NCBI GenBank assembly: GCA_040954595.2
Contig: CM082581.2
Coordinates: 14,384,001 to 14,448,000, forward strand
DNA: 64,000 nucleotides
Direction of reading: 5' to 3'
Source: Balanoglossus misakiensis
Taxonomy: Eukaryota > Hemichordata
The translations under genes and the position numbers were made by a program. The first letter of the stretch is position 1. The number at the start of each line of letters is the position of its first letter. Shown one piece after another: positions 41,401-53,636 of the stretch. The notes under the pieces are model-generated. The model was not told the DNA's origin. It did no database searches and was given only the letters and a program-made list of their open reading frames with translations.

Positions 41401-44400
41401 GGACGGCACAGAGTGGGCAAAGATGTAGAAATCCTTGACAAGCCTCCCCAAAAAGACTTAAATTTCATTTGAAGGCAAAATTTCATTTGGAGGCAAATCC
41501 TGAAATCAAATTTTATCCTTTTTGTCCAAGTCAATGCACTCAAATAGGACAGAAGGTTAATATTTCATGTTTGATTGGTTACTGTGGTAACCATGCTCAC
41601 TTTCATCACCTAGAGGGTTCATCTCCTTGCGCTGAAGCCCTTGAGCATGTGGTTTTTTTTTAAATCAGGTAGTGAACAAGTTATGTTATGTAATCATTCC
41701 ATAACCTTTACAGTATAACGTGTTAGTTCTGCTGTCAAGGATGCAGTTGAAAGCAAGCGGCTGATAAAAGATAAATTTTGAAAAATGATGAATTTTGAAA
41801 GTATAGAATGTACGACCAAAACACCCAAATGCGCTGTTTTTTGTGTTTATTTTGAAGTTAATATTTTTCAGACAAGTAAGTAATATTGACAGTGTTGAAT
41901 GAGAGACTGCAAACACAAAATAAATTAACGTGAATTCTTCCAATTTTCTCCTTAAAGTTTTCTCTGAACTTTCTCATTTGATAGCAACACACAATGCTGA
42001 TCAAGTCCACTACAAGCTCATTGGAGTTATTATAATCTTGGAACAATTCATCACACAAGAACCAGACATATTCATTATAAACATGTTGTGTAATGTTACA
42101 CACTAGGTTTATATATAAATCTGGAATATTATTGCAGCCAGCAGTAACCTCTGTACAATCAAGGCTACATACTCTGACACCTTAACATCACATGTCGTCA
42201 CTCAAACTCTCTCACTCACAAAAATCAAAGTGTCCACTTCACTGGTTTAAAGATAGATGGACTCTGAAGTCTCCGTGAAGACTGGTGAATCATTCAATCT
42301 AACAGAGCTGCTTCGTGAAAGCTTTAAAGAATTTTGCTAACTAATATTGATTTATAGCTGACCTATTGACTCTTTGTTTTGGAGTGAAAGATAATCCAGT
42401 TCTCTCAATTGAAGCTGACTTCAGTCAAAAAATATGCCCCAATGACGTAGCCTCTTGCAAAAGTCCCAGTATAGTATTACTGCCCATTTTAAATGGAGGA
42501 TTTTGTGCTTTATACACCCATGCATTAATATGTCAAAAGTTAAATGAAAAAGTAGGGAGTTTAACCTTATTTGGGGGGATTTGTAATCAAATTTAACATT
42601 GTTGCCTGAAACTGCAGAGATTCTGTGGTTTTTGTGATGAAAATGAAAATAAACAGCGCATACATACGTGTAATTTATTGTATCTTTTCGTATAACTTGA
42701 TCCATGAGCTTTCTTAAAGTAGGAATTATGAAGATCCGAGTCAGTCTTGCAGTCTTAACGTTGTCTGCGTGGATTTTGCCATACAACAAGTAGGATTTGT
42801 TGGTTGCTTTGAGATTAGTGGGATTTGAGTGACTGATACCGGGTTAGGTACAAAGACATAATGGACTTCTGATGCAGAGAGATATGACCAAGATCCTGAC
42901 ACTCAAAACCTGGTGTTTCTCTCTCTCCCAGGGGAAACCAAATAATTCAAAAATACACTTTGTCATACGATCGAGATGTCATGCACATTTCCATATGCAA
43001 GTGCATGCATCCTTTCTTGCATTGGGAGAAGCACAGATTGAAGTCTCCTGCGTCAGCTGTACACTGTTCCCTTGCATTGTTTGCAGCTAGTTCATCGTAG
43101 CTCAGGCACAATCATGCAGTGTTGTTTTTGCTTTTTACACCAGGAGTCTCTGGCCAGACATCAACGATACATAGACGACATGAAAGTGGCTAACAACAGT
43201 CAGAAACACAGTGTTTACTTGGAGTACATGCATCCTGATATCCTGAGAGGTAAGGAGTCACATCTTTGGTCACATTTCCCAAATTTTCACATACAGGTAA
43301 AATGACTGAGTCATGTCAAAATGTATCAGCTCAGATCAATTAAGGTATGGTACACCTTCGGCCAGAGCAAGGGTAAAAATCGATCACAAAATAAATAAAT
43401 CTGCTGAAAACATTGTGTTTGTATGTCATGATATACACATTCAATAATGTGGCTTTTAATGACAAAATGATCACAGATTTCTACTAGTTTGTAATTTTAA
43501 AAAAATCAATTGCTGCCTTTGTTGTTTTGCCAGGAATATCTGATGAACTATATTTTTTTTCTCTGACCTCGGGAATAAATATTCTGAGAAATGGAATTCC
43601 TTTCAAATGGTTTCATTCTTTGTTGTACATTCAAGGATACACATTAGACACCAACTGTTGTAACCTACATGTATGAAATTCTTTTGTTCAGTGGGTTTCT
43701 CTATGCTTGCATATGAGAGGGTGCTAATACATTTCAATAAGGTCGTTAGTTTTTCCTATGTAGAGGTCCAACTTTACCATGGATCAAACCATTGTGGTAA
43801 AAGGGGGAAACATTGTGTAAATGTCAGATATGGTGGCAAATTTTATTTCTGATGTTGGAGAGAAATAAACAAAACAAAACCCACATTTGTGTGGTATTGA
43901 AAAGATGCTATAAATCCTGACCCTTTGTTTTTATTCCTGACAATGACAGAAGCTGACTTATACAGCATACCAGAAACACCATCATCACAACCACCATCCC
44001 ATCCTCCTACTCCACTGCCGACACAAGTCCCGCTAGAAACGGGATCGCCACAGCCGTTGGATCTCAGCAAGAGACCATTGTCTCCTGATGGTATTCCTAA
44101 TGGGAAGAAGAACAGCAATCCCTTCCTGCGTGTGCCATCCATTAAGTCAACAGGGTGAGAGATTTCATCTGTGGTCTCATTTCTTAAATCCTTTCACCCC
44201 CAGTTCCCTCTTTAGAGGTCCAACTTTACCATTTGAAACAATGGGTTTGGACTGAACCGTTGTGGTGAAAGAGTTAATTTGGGAAACAAATTATTATGGA
44301 TTCATAAGTCTGTGGTTTGGAAATTACTAGTAGCAATTTATAGAGATTGATATTGATTTTCTTGGAATAAGAATATACATTGCAGCAAAATGACTGTTGG

Positions 44401-46627
44401 AGATATTCTCTGTGATTGTATTTTTGGGTTTTGTTTTTCCAGTAGACACCAACATGGTGAAAGTCGAAGGGGACGTCCACCATTCAAGAGCTCCTACAAT
44501 AGCACATACACAGAATCTGACCTGAGACAGGCCATACGTGACGTACGCTGTGGCAAGCTGGGAACGAGGAGAGCGGCCATCTTGTACGGCATACCCAGGT
44601 CCACCATCAGAAACCATCTCAACAAGCCGGATGTGTGGAAGGACGAGGCCAGACCCAACTCGCCCAGGGAGAACTCTAACTCCTCTCTGGGCGACCTGCT
44701 TGAGAAACAGTCAACGGTGTCCAACGCCGGCAGCGTGGACAGCTCACGGAACGAGGAAAGGGAGTGGAATGGAAGCAGCAAAGAGGTGGAAGAAGTGGAA
44801 GAGACGGAACTGATGGAAATGAATGACAAACGGGAGAATTCAGAGATCGGAGCCACAGATGGAAACTCGTCTGGCCCCGACGGTGAAGAGGTTGACCCGG
44901 TCACAAAACTTCGAAACTTCCTGAAGGAGAAACCGGACCCAGAAGAGATCTGCAAACGCAGATTGACTATGGGCGAGCTGATGAACGATACCATATATGC
45001 AGGGATGCTTGAATCCATGACGGATCAGTATGGTGGTCTCAAAAGCAAAAGAGGGTCTCTCAATTATGCAAATGAAATCAAGTTTCCCTTCCCCCCTAAT
45101 GTTTTCCGTCAACTTATTGAGCAGAGAGTGGTGGAGAAGCAGGAAATGCAGCGATCGGAGCAGGGTGGCAGTTCCTCGACTCCGTTGAAAGTACCCATGT
45201 ACAAGCCGTTGAATCCGCTCGCTACCCAACCGGAGAGTCCAGAGAAGTCAAAGCCAAGCTTGCTCAAGGACTTCATGCCCAGGAAAAACTCTTACGGTGA
45301 CACAGTCTCACCGAAATCGCACAACTTTGTTGACCTGACGCTGAAGAGGAGGAAGAGCGACGACCTCGACAAGCCCCAGAAGCAATCTCGGCCAAAGCGA
45401 GGAAGGTACAGGTGCTACGACAGGGACAACTTGGTCCAAGCTGTGGAAGCAGTGCAGCGTGGTGAAATGACTGTCACCAGGGCTGGAAACGTCTTTGGTG
45501 TCCCTCATTCTACGCTTGAATACAAAGTCAAAGAGCGACACCTACAGAGACCCAGCAAACGAGCCAGTCGGCGACACCGCGATTTTTCTGCAGAGACCTC
45601 GTCGTCGTCATCTTCAACATCGTCCAAAGCGTCGCCAACGTCGTCATCATCGTTAGCAGCACCTGTATCGGGGTCGTCCTCACTTGCAACGTCTGTTTCT
45701 TCCTCCTTCTTGGACAGGAATATCTCGGCATGGTCCTCATCCGAACGGCCTCGATTGGTTCCCAGCATTCTGCGGAAAAACCGGTCTCAGCCGTCTCTGA
45801 GCAGCAACATGCAGTCTGGCATGTTTGCCTCCCTGCTGGACAGGCCACCACTGCTGGCTGTCTCTGGTATGGATGAAAGCAGACGGATTCAAGAAGTCAT
45901 GAATGCGCTGAGAGGCGGCGCGTCCTCCTCTGCAAGCATGTTGGACTCTGCCACTGGAGGGCGAGGCAGTGATCCTGCCGATTGCTTTATTGTGGGAGAA
46001 ATGAACCCGTCATCTCCCTCTGATCAACCCAGAATTCTGCGTGACTTGTTTGACAGGCATGCCTTTAGACACGAGAAATATCTTACTGACTACGGACCCT
46101 TGAGTACTGTGGCCTTTGATTCCAGTTTCAAGGCTGGTTCTAGTAGTAGCACTGAGGGGGGTCTGGGCGGTTTTCTTCAGAAAGAAAGTACAAAGAAGAG
46201 TTCAGTCAAATCCGATGCAGATAAAGCTTTACAAAAAAGTGCAATAGAAACAGACACTAGTGCAATATACCAACAGAGTTTGAGTACAACAATTGATACC
46301 GCATTGAGGAATATAATGAACGCGTTCCACAGGGGCACCTCACAGGAACATGAACACAGAGATCATGAGTCAGACGCGAAGGAAACACAAGTCAAACAAG
46401 AAAAGAAAGAAGCAAGCACATCAGACAGTAACGGCAAGTTTCTACCCAAGGATGAAGGTGTTAAATCTAACGAATTCAAAGCAAAATTAAGGAGATCTTT
46501 TGAGAAAACAGCTCAAGACATTGGTCACGAGATGCTGTTGTATGATGACACAGAACCCAGTGATAGTCACGGTGATGCCCCAGAGTTCAGAAAAGTGACA
46601 AGATCGAAGTCGAGTACAAATTTTTAA
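26429..46627 (+). CDS. LCOR: Ligand-dependent nuclear receptor corepressor, LCOR/LCORL ancestor-type
   Basis: Six coding exons chain in phase to 916 codons: 26429-26531, 39573-39638, 40198-40283, 43144-43249, 43950-44154, 44443-46627. The N-terminus aligns with vertebrate LCORL: a CGNIRCQQERRQLRKEL start, then GLECVAETLFGEDLL, then DWHMFQDCSLCSARQ, a likely Cys-rich zinc module. PLDLS at residues 156-160 is a CtBP-binding motif like those of LCOR. A first pipsqueak-type helix-turn-helix lies at about 199-252 (AAILYGIPRSTIRNHL) and the diagnostic one at about 505-555 (RPKRGRYRCYD, VFGVPHSTLEYKVKER). An LGDLL motif (44687-44701) fits the LXXLL nuclear-receptor box. A Ser-rich stretch and an acidic VKQE-containing tail follow. 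It is a nuclear transcriptional corepressor that recruits CtBP and probably PRC2-type partners. The long vertebrate PALI extension is not seen. One pre-duplication gene for LCOR and LCORL is inferred. Confidence 0.92.
28848..28874. repeat. Perfect 13-bp inverted repeat (hairpin) in LCOR intron 1
   Basis: CCATCAGCATCCT is followed, after one central base, by its exact complement AGGATGCTGATGG. It could be the tip of a decayed foldback element. Confidence 0.7.
31005..31124 (+). mobile_element. Partial copy of the MITE-like repeat
   Basis: It shares the internal blocks GAAGAAATTGTTC, TTTGCAGA, GGTTCTTTT, ACATGTGGTTC and TGTTCGGT in the same order with the copy at 31918-32111. It is truncated at the left end and ends TAGGTTTTACT. 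An apparent 111-codon open frame ending at 31112 runs through it and is not a gene. Confidence 0.6.
31918..32111 (+). mobile_element. MITE-like non-autonomous element with terminal inverted repeats
   Basis: The element starts TACACTAAAC and ends GTTTTAGTGTA, which are near-perfect terminal inverted repeats about 194 bases apart. The interior is built from repeated CGGTTTA/CGGTATAGACAGG-type blocks. There is no coding capacity. A diverged partial copy lies 0.9 kb upstream. Repeats with this kind of motif are common in invertebrate genomes in my experience, but the family name cannot be given from sequence alone. Confidence 0.6.
40831..40849. repeat. 8-bp stem, 3-base loop hairpin in LCOR intron 3
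   Basis: GAGATCCT and AGGATCTC flank three bases. No function is apparent. Confidence 0.6.
43760..43810 (+). repeat. Dispersed short repeat, copy 1
   Basis: It begins TAGAGGTCCAACTTTACCA, shared exactly with the copy at 44213. Internally it has complementary CTTTACCA and TGGTAAAAG arms, giving a small foldback. It lies in the intron before the PLDLS exon of LCOR. Confidence 0.6.
44213..44275 (+). repeat. Dispersed short repeat, copy 2
   Basis: It shares the AGAGGTCCAACTTTACCA start and a related TTGTGGTGAAAG end with the copy 450 bases upstream. The middle part is more complete (ACAATGGGTTTGGACTGAA). It lies in the next LCOR intron. Confidence 0.6.
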
Positions 46628-49600
46628 GTTGAAGCGCCACTTGTGGCCGCCCATGTGGTTACTTTTGTTTATATGAATGTCTCCTCTTGTCAGAGGATTT
46701 ATAGCAAGGAGAAAGCAACTCAAATGGTGGCACTTCAACAAGGCAAACATTGTAGTGCTAATTTTATATACAGAAAGCAAAATGTACATTAAATTGAAAG
46801 TCAAGTAATACAAACGCTGCATGCAAGAATATGATTTTCCATGAAAACACTACTCTGAATTGTCCAAGGTCATTTGTTGTGACATTATCCTTGGAAACAA
46901 ATGTTTTGATTGCTGAAAAATACAGCTAGCTTTAAACTTGAACAATGATTTTGTTTAGGAACAGATGTAATCAAATTTGGTGTGGCTTATAGCAAAAGAA
47001 TGCATACTCAGTCTCAGATTAATGCTACAGAAAAGTAAAATGCAGGTTCTTTGGAGACAAGTCACAGTTGTGATACAATCACATTTATTAATTAAGGTTT
47101 GTTTTTGAGATGTGGAGTTCGATTTCTTTCGAGTATTTTGAGCTTGGTAGATGTTGGTAGACGTCACAATTTGCACACAGAACACAGTCATGTCTTCAGA
47201 GATGCACATATTTGGCCACCTACACAGTGTATGGTGTCAAAACTCAGAAATCTCAGATTTCATATTTTGTCTGAATATCCGCTGTGCCTGAATGAAGTGA
47301 ATGATGATGGTGATGGTGGGGATAGAGATGGATGAACCCTTCCCTCCCTGTAAGTTGTTGATGTGTATACCAGGCCTATTTTTCCAACACATTGTTGGAC
47401 TTCACCACATCCAACTGACAGGGGTGGGTAGGGTTGTAACTTGGGCTTTACTGAAACCAAAGACAAATTTTCCCTTTGGCTTGCTGATTAGTCCTAATAC
47501 TGGATGCTCAGGGTTTCAACTTTAGATACAATTGTAAAACCTTGTGTAGCTAGTCAAAAGTTAGTTTAGAATCAGCCTCTTTCTGGTAGTGGAGTGAGTT
47601 TAGATTGGAATTTTTCTCAAGTCTATAGGGACTATAGCAAAGGTGTAATTTTCTAGATATTTCAACCCTGGTGAATGTGTGTACAGTGTAGGTTTCTTTC
47701 CATATGTTTTTCAATTTTTCAGAAAACAGAACTTCCTAGTCAATTTTAGGTAGATACAATAATGACGTTCATTCATCGATTGGTTACTAAATGAACTTGT
47801 TTGTATTTTGTAGATGTAATTCTAGTTGCATGAAGCGAACAATTTTGCAAGAATTTGTACAGTAATGTATGTAGCCAAGGGTGTTAATATTCAATGTTGC
47901 GTCACAACTTTTAAATGCTGTAGAAAAATGAAAGCATAGTGTTATGTAATTGACATCAATGAGTACCCAGTGAGTACAGTGTCATTTTGGATTTCAACTC
48001 AACCTGAATTTGAAACAAATGAATAGGAAAAAAAGGAGTACTTCTTTGCCCTAACTGCCATTAAGCAAACTAAATACAATGAAATTTTGATATATATACC
48101 AAAGTTGTAAACATAATGACCAATCTGTACAGCAGACTCTTGTTGTTTTATTTGTTATTTTTTACAATTGTACAAAGAAGACAGTTGCGTTGCAGTGCTG
48201 AGTTTTGTTTTGCAAAGAGTACATTGTTGGTTTATTTTTTACTGCCTTTTAAGTTATGAAGGAACTTAATCTTAATGAAGCATTGCCTTGCATTTTTATC
48301 TAAAATGTGAGCTGTCCATGACCTAGAAATAATGAGGGAAAAAAACATGATTGAGGATACCACATGCTTATTGAAAGAGTACCAAATGCTTTGAAGTGTG
48401 ATGAAGTCTTATAGATTTTGTTTTTTGCTGTTTTATGTGACAACACCAGTGTATAGTTTGTATAATAACATGCATATAGCACTTATTGAAAGTACATGTA
48501 GTTACTGCTGTTTGCTATGTGCAAGAACAAAACAATTTGCATGCATGAGTGTATTGGTTTGTGTACCCATATTAGATGTTTGCGATATCTTGTTTGCTAT
48601 TCCCTGTACTGAATACTTAAGCGCACTTTTATGTTTTGATTATCTGTTCATAGTTGTTATGATTCCTGTCATTATTGAACACTTGAATGCTAAGTTTTTT
48701 TTTTCACTCATAGCATTCTCTCTCTTCCTTATGTAACACTTTCATTAGTGCAAGAATTTATAGTAGTATCCACATCGTCCAAACTGCCACAGCAAAGTGG
48801 TTTTATTTTCAAAGGATTTATTTTTATGTTTCCATTCGATGTGTAGCTGTGTAAGTTGTTAATTGTGGGATAGTGGTCATATTGTCTACTTTTAGCTCAC
48901 TTTGGACTTATTTTATTTCTGAACAAAACCTGGTCATGGAATACAATGTACCAGTCAGTACAAATCACTTTATAGCAAGGCATAAAGAAAGGAGGGAAAG
49001 AGATCTTTCACAATATCTTTATAATTGATGCAGCAAGAATTACTGCAACTCACTTGAGACTTGACGTTTAGTAATTAGTATGTGCAGTGTGCATTGGTTT
49101 AGGATGTATGTCTATTATTTGCTCATTTCCATTATTTCGGCAAAAACCAAAAATTTCATTGTGTGTCAATCTTATATGTTCTGTTAGTATGTGAAAAGCC
49201 CTTGGCCAATTCATGTTGGAAGAAGTCATAAATTGTATCGAGCATATAATTTTTTGTCACCATGGAAAAGCTTCATGGTTGTTGTGAAAGTGAATGCCAA
49301 GCTAATATATTTGACGCTTTGCTACAAATCAAATTGGCTTTGGGCATTCAAATTGCAGTGTCAACTTCTCTTTATGATATCATAACGAAATTGTTTTAGA
49401 AACAATAATTTATGTCTTAAGTTGTTTGTCCAAATCAAGCTCGGCTGCAGAGTTTCATTTACAGGGTGGGTGACATCCGAGTTTGGGCACATTTTCTGCT
49501 GAAATAGACCCCATAGTAAAATAAGATGTTCTTGAGGAACCAACTTGGCTTGATTTTGGACATCAAGTTAGTACCATATCATGTATGCTTTTTTTGCTGT

Positions 49601-49990
49601 TCTGTTCTAGAAATCTGTTTTGTATTGTCACATTTGTTTACATTTTATTGCTGCATGTGCAAAAGGATTTGACAGGCTTCTGCCTAAAGCAGTGTCGGTT
49701 TTGCTACAACTGAAAGAGCACAGGACTGTATTGAATTTTGGAAAATACAAAAAAAAAAAAAATTCTATGATGTAATTTAAAAACTGTACCTGGTCAGACA
49801 ACGTCTCTTGTAATTAACCAAGTTACAACGTAGTTGTATATTCAACAATTAAATTAATTATGCTACTGCATTATATTATCTGGAAAAAAAGATTTTAAAT
49901 TTATCATATGCTTCTATTTAATTGTCAATGAAATAATGAAGGTGCTTTGCTTGCTAAACATTGTGTGCAAAATAAAACTAACCTGGCTGA
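46628..49990 (+). other. LCOR 3' UTR
   Basis: AT-rich sequence with no convincing coding exon after the LCOR stop. The first well-placed AATAAA I judge usable lies at 49971-49976, implying a 3' UTR of about 3.4 kb. Long 3' UTRs are usual for this family. Confidence 0.5.
49971..49976 (+). terminator. Candidate LCOR polyadenylation signal
   Basis: AATAAA follows a GT-rich stretch, about 3.35 kb past the LCOR stop. Confidence 0.4.
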
Positions 49991-50150
49991 GCTTACAGAA
50001 ACAACTCGCGTCTGTTTTATAGGAACAGAACACAAGCAAACTCTAGCAGCCAAAAGCATTCAAAGAGAATACAATTTCTTAATTTTTTTGTCGTGTATGT
50101 ATGTATGTGTGTGTTTGCATTAAATATTTATTTCTACTCAGTTTTACTTG

Positions 50151-50714
50151 TATTTGTCAAAGCTGTATTGACAGAAGTCGTATTTGAGATTGGACTGCCT
50201 AATAAACATGGTTTTGGAATGCACAGTACAACGGTCTTATTTAGTGTGCTTTTTTCTATCAGAAATGACACAGTATATAAGAGTTATTACAAATCAGGGC
50301 AAAGGGTAGTCCAGTGAAAGTCACTTTAAACACATACAGTAAAAAGCGAGTCTTCCTAAACCGTTTCCTGCCTGCAAGGTACTTCTTGGAACATGACCCT
50401 GGAGAGCAATTCGATCCAGAAGAAACCATTGTAAGGGTCATTGTCCTGACGGCGTTAAGCAGTCACCGCCCGGGGTTCACCACTGAAACTTTCTTTCCTG
50501 TTTACCAAAACCACAGATTTTTTCTCTTTTGTCTGCGTGTGAATGCAATGGAGCCATTGGCACGGATAGCGGTTATCATGTTTCTTTGGGAGGAAAGCAT
50601 CGTGGAGAATTCTTAGAATCAGTGTTGAAGTTCGCTTACTTGCAAGAGACTTTTTTAAATCCGTGTAGGATAAACTTTGACGAGAGTAAACAGAAGTATA
50701 TTGCTCGAAAGTAG
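50151..50714 (+). other. Coding-like segment of unknown nature, possibly two or three exons
   Basis: A stretch beginning after an acceptor-like CATACAG near 50340 reads KKRVFLNRFLPARYFLEHD and on to a GTAAGG donor at 50431. A polypyrimidine-ACCACAG acceptor near 50516 continues it in phase for about 65 codons (including GTDSGYHVSLGGKHRGEFL) to a TAG at 50712-50714. A further possible exon upstream (near 50177) reads VVFEIGLPNKHGFGMH. The joining of the first part is not certain in phase and no start is clear. I do not recognise the product. It could be a small orphan gene, a decayed gene or a transposon remnant. Confidence 0.3.
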
Positions 50715-51607
50715 AATAGGTTTGACTTTATAGCGCCAACATCCAGGGTAAAATCGTTAGGCAAAAACGACATTACACAGCAAGGTGTACTAAGCTCTCT
50801 TATCAGCAACAGTTTATTTTGTAGTCGATCAAATTTTTTATCGTTTCAATTATTAATTGATACAGTTACATTTAAACACCATATCAAGGAGAAAATGGCC
50901 GAAATCTAGGCTTCCCATAGTCGTGTCAGAACAGTAGCCCCCTGAACATTTACTATCCGGACAATTCTCATGGACCGGTTAGGGTATTCTTATCCGTAGG
51001 ATGACTGTCCAACGAAACGGGTAATTTCCTTGACCAGCTAAGCCATGGACGGTGGTATAGAAAGAAAAAAAAACGTAAACAGCAAGATCAGCAATAGAGT
51101 CATTTAGCCACCGTAAATGTACTTAAATTGTAATCACAGACCACTGATAAAGGAACCTAGAAATGCGTCATTTACAATAATCACAGTGGAAGAAATGTGC
51201 ATGTTGGGGTCACATTCGGATCATTCGTATTAAATCTTGACAAAAATAAGTAGGGAAATATACGGGTTTGCCAAAAAGACGAAGTGGTTTATCAGAAAGG
51301 CGAAATATAAGTAATCAATGACATAATTGAAGGCATTGTTTCTGTATCAGAGATGGGAGAAATTTAAGATAGTTCCTTCGGACAGCTCAAGGGTACTTCC
51401 TGGCTGTTCAGTTCTATCTGAGGTTTACATAACGTCGTGAACACCGGCTTGTTCTGTGTTTGAATTGTGTATCTTGGCCTTGGATGCTTAGCGATTTCGG
51501 AGAAAAGAGATTTGTGAATGCAGGGCCTAATGCCAAGAAATCAAATCGGGCGACAATCTAGATAAAGAATTTTCCGTGCAATCAGGAAGTACATACCTTT
51601 ACAGATG

Positions 51608-51615
51608 TATAAAAG
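51608..51615 (+). promoter_or_regulatory. TATA box of the secreted Cys-rich gene
   Basis: TATAAAAG lies 117 bases before the ATG, which would put a transcription start near 51640. It is the only well-placed TATA box I see in the window and suggests a strongly regulated or tissue-restricted gene. Confidence 0.65.
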
Positions 51616-51724
51616 AGAGAGGCAAGTCCAGTAACAGTAGAAAGCTTTTGACACCGAGAAGTCGACGACACTCCAAGAAACCAAACAGCCACAATTTCTC
51701 GGGTCTGGTCATCGTTTATCCAAA

Positions 51725-52583
51725 ATGACTGCAGCTGCTTTTCGTATTGGGTTGCTGTGTGTGACCATTGCCTTGGTCAGCGCAAATCGACGAACGTAAG
51801 TATTTTCGCGTCTACAATCATTTGTGGTCACTGAGAGGGAAGGGAGAGGGAGGAGAGAGGCCGGTCCTTTGATTCCAATTTGTATAACACTTCATTTCAA
51901 CAGCCATTATAAGGAAACACTTAAATGTTGAAACAAGCAAAACCATCATGCGATACTTGTAAATTTAATTTTCCCAGTGCAGCACTTAAAACTTTTGAGC
52001 TGAAAAGTTATGTCGTGTCGGGTACCTGAGGGTTTCGTTGGTCAGACTCATGTTGTAGATTCCTGGTCAGTGGAAAACTAAATCAATCCAAGGACCTTTG
52101 ATAACATAACATAACAGAGATAATTGATGCCACTGATCTGAATCACAATGCTTCATGTCTTTCTTGATTTGCTCTTACAGGTGTTTTTGTGAAATTCGCA
52201 CTGGGCTGGAGAGAAACAGTCCAGTGTTGGTAGATGTTGACGACCCAAGGTATAGCCACTGGCTTCACTACACCTGTCGGACTGCCATAGAGAACTGCCC
52301 CAATGATTGTCGTGCAGCCGCTGCAAGAGCCCTTGGCGGATCCACGAACCCTCTTGATGTTAAAGCTGGGACGTCGGCGTGTCAGCGTCTCGGGAGGACA
52401 GTTCTCCCCAGCGACCGTGTCCACCTCTACGCCCACTACAAAACCAGCAGCTGTGACCATGTGGGGCACGTCTACTTGGGCGAAGTCTGTTGCTGGAAAC
52501 TTCAGTTCGCAGGAATACCCCAGGCTTTTTATTTGTTTAATAAAAGCTGTGATACGGAAGGATCGCCTGTCCTTATTGGTTGA
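51725..52583 (+). CDS. Small secreted ten-cysteine protein of unknown family
   Basis: Two exons, 51725-51795 and 52181-52583 (donor AAC/GTAAGT, acceptor CTCTTACAG), give 157 codons plus stop. Residues 1-20 are a textbook signal peptide (basic residue, hydrophobic core, cleavage after VSA). The mature chain of about 137 residues has ten cysteines at 25, 27, 56, 63, 67, 91, 115, 127, 128 and 147, an even number that fits five disulfides. Notable pieces are CFCEIRTG, CRTAIENCPNDC and GEVCCWKL. There is no membrane anchor and no run of basic cleavage sites. It has its own TATA box upstream and an AATAAA downstream, and lies between LCOR and SNRPG. I do not recognise the family. A secreted matrix, defence or mucosal protein is possible, but function is unknown. 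Confidence 0.85.
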
Positions 52584-52828
52584 AGAACTTAATACCTGGA
52601 ACAACACAGGTTGATCAACCGTGATCGGAAGAGCTATACACTGCAGCTACATCATGTACAACTAGTGCTTAAAATAACTTTGATCTTCTGCAAAACATGC
52701 TTTTTGAGGGCATCTTGAATACAGCTATGCAAAGTGTAAAGAAGTACATTTAGTGTGTTTTTCACAAAATGAAATGCACAATTGCATTATGGCTTTCTGT
52801 GCATAAAGTGAGGCTGAACTTTTTGGTT

Positions 52829-52834
52829 AATAAA
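52829..52834 (+). terminator. Polyadenylation signal of the secreted Cys-rich gene
   Basis: AATAAA lies 246 bases past the stop at 52583, giving a compact transcript of about 0.8 kb after splicing. Confidence 0.6.
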
Positions 52835-53261
52835 ATGTTTAAGTGTCAAACCACTGTGCTGTGTATCTTATTTCTACATCTTTGGATCATATTTTATTTG
52901 AGATTGAAATGGTATCAATGTCATTTTTTTCTGCACAATGGGACTTGATACTGAACAAAATACGGCCAAAAGATACAGCTATTAAATGGAACTTTAACGA
53001 TCATACTCATAAAGCTTGTGATGTTGGCAGATCTTGGTGACGCTAATCCACTGACTCCTATGCCATGTTTGGACTTTTTTAAGAACGTTCAGACCTAGTC
53101 ATGAAGGCCATTGATGTGATTTTTTTCCTGAATCTAATTTATTACTTTACAGATGACCTGAGAAGCACAGTACAATGCACTCGGCGGCAACACATGCATT
53201 CAGCATATACTAGGTATTTTACACCAACAGTTTTAACACAGTAAGTTAGAAAACACACCTT

Positions 53262-53267
53262 TTTATT
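53262..53267 (-). terminator. Candidate SNRPG polyadenylation signal (minus strand)
   Basis: TTTATT on the plus strand reads AATAAA on the minus strand, 370 bases past the SNRPG stop. Confidence 0.5.
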
Positions 53268-53636
53268 CTAAAAGACAACATATATGAATGTATTAGACTC
53301 TGATTGACTTACATCTTGAAAGGTCAAAATGAAACATTTCTATGAATCTATAGAAAACACATGATCTCAAAGAACTCAAATAGGAAAAAGTAAAAAGGGG
53401 TTCATCTTTAATAATAGTGCTTTTAAATGAAAACTTTACTTTTTTCCCCACTACTAAGGGCAATATGATGTTTTGAAAATCTGGGCAATGGGTTGGAAAG
53501 ATGGCATATTCCATTGGTACTGTCAGTTCTCAGATGCTGCATTCTCCATGGTAACTGTTTATATTTGCCATGGGCTGCTGCCCTCAATGTTCTTGTGTTA
53601 TTTTTCAAGTACTGGCAGCAATGTTTAAATCAAGGG

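Noticed and set aside
44494-45851. Several antisense open frames of 77-174 codons opposite the last LCOR exon
   Set aside because: They are shadows of a GC-richer, Ser/Glu-rich coding exon whose sense frame is clearly conserved.
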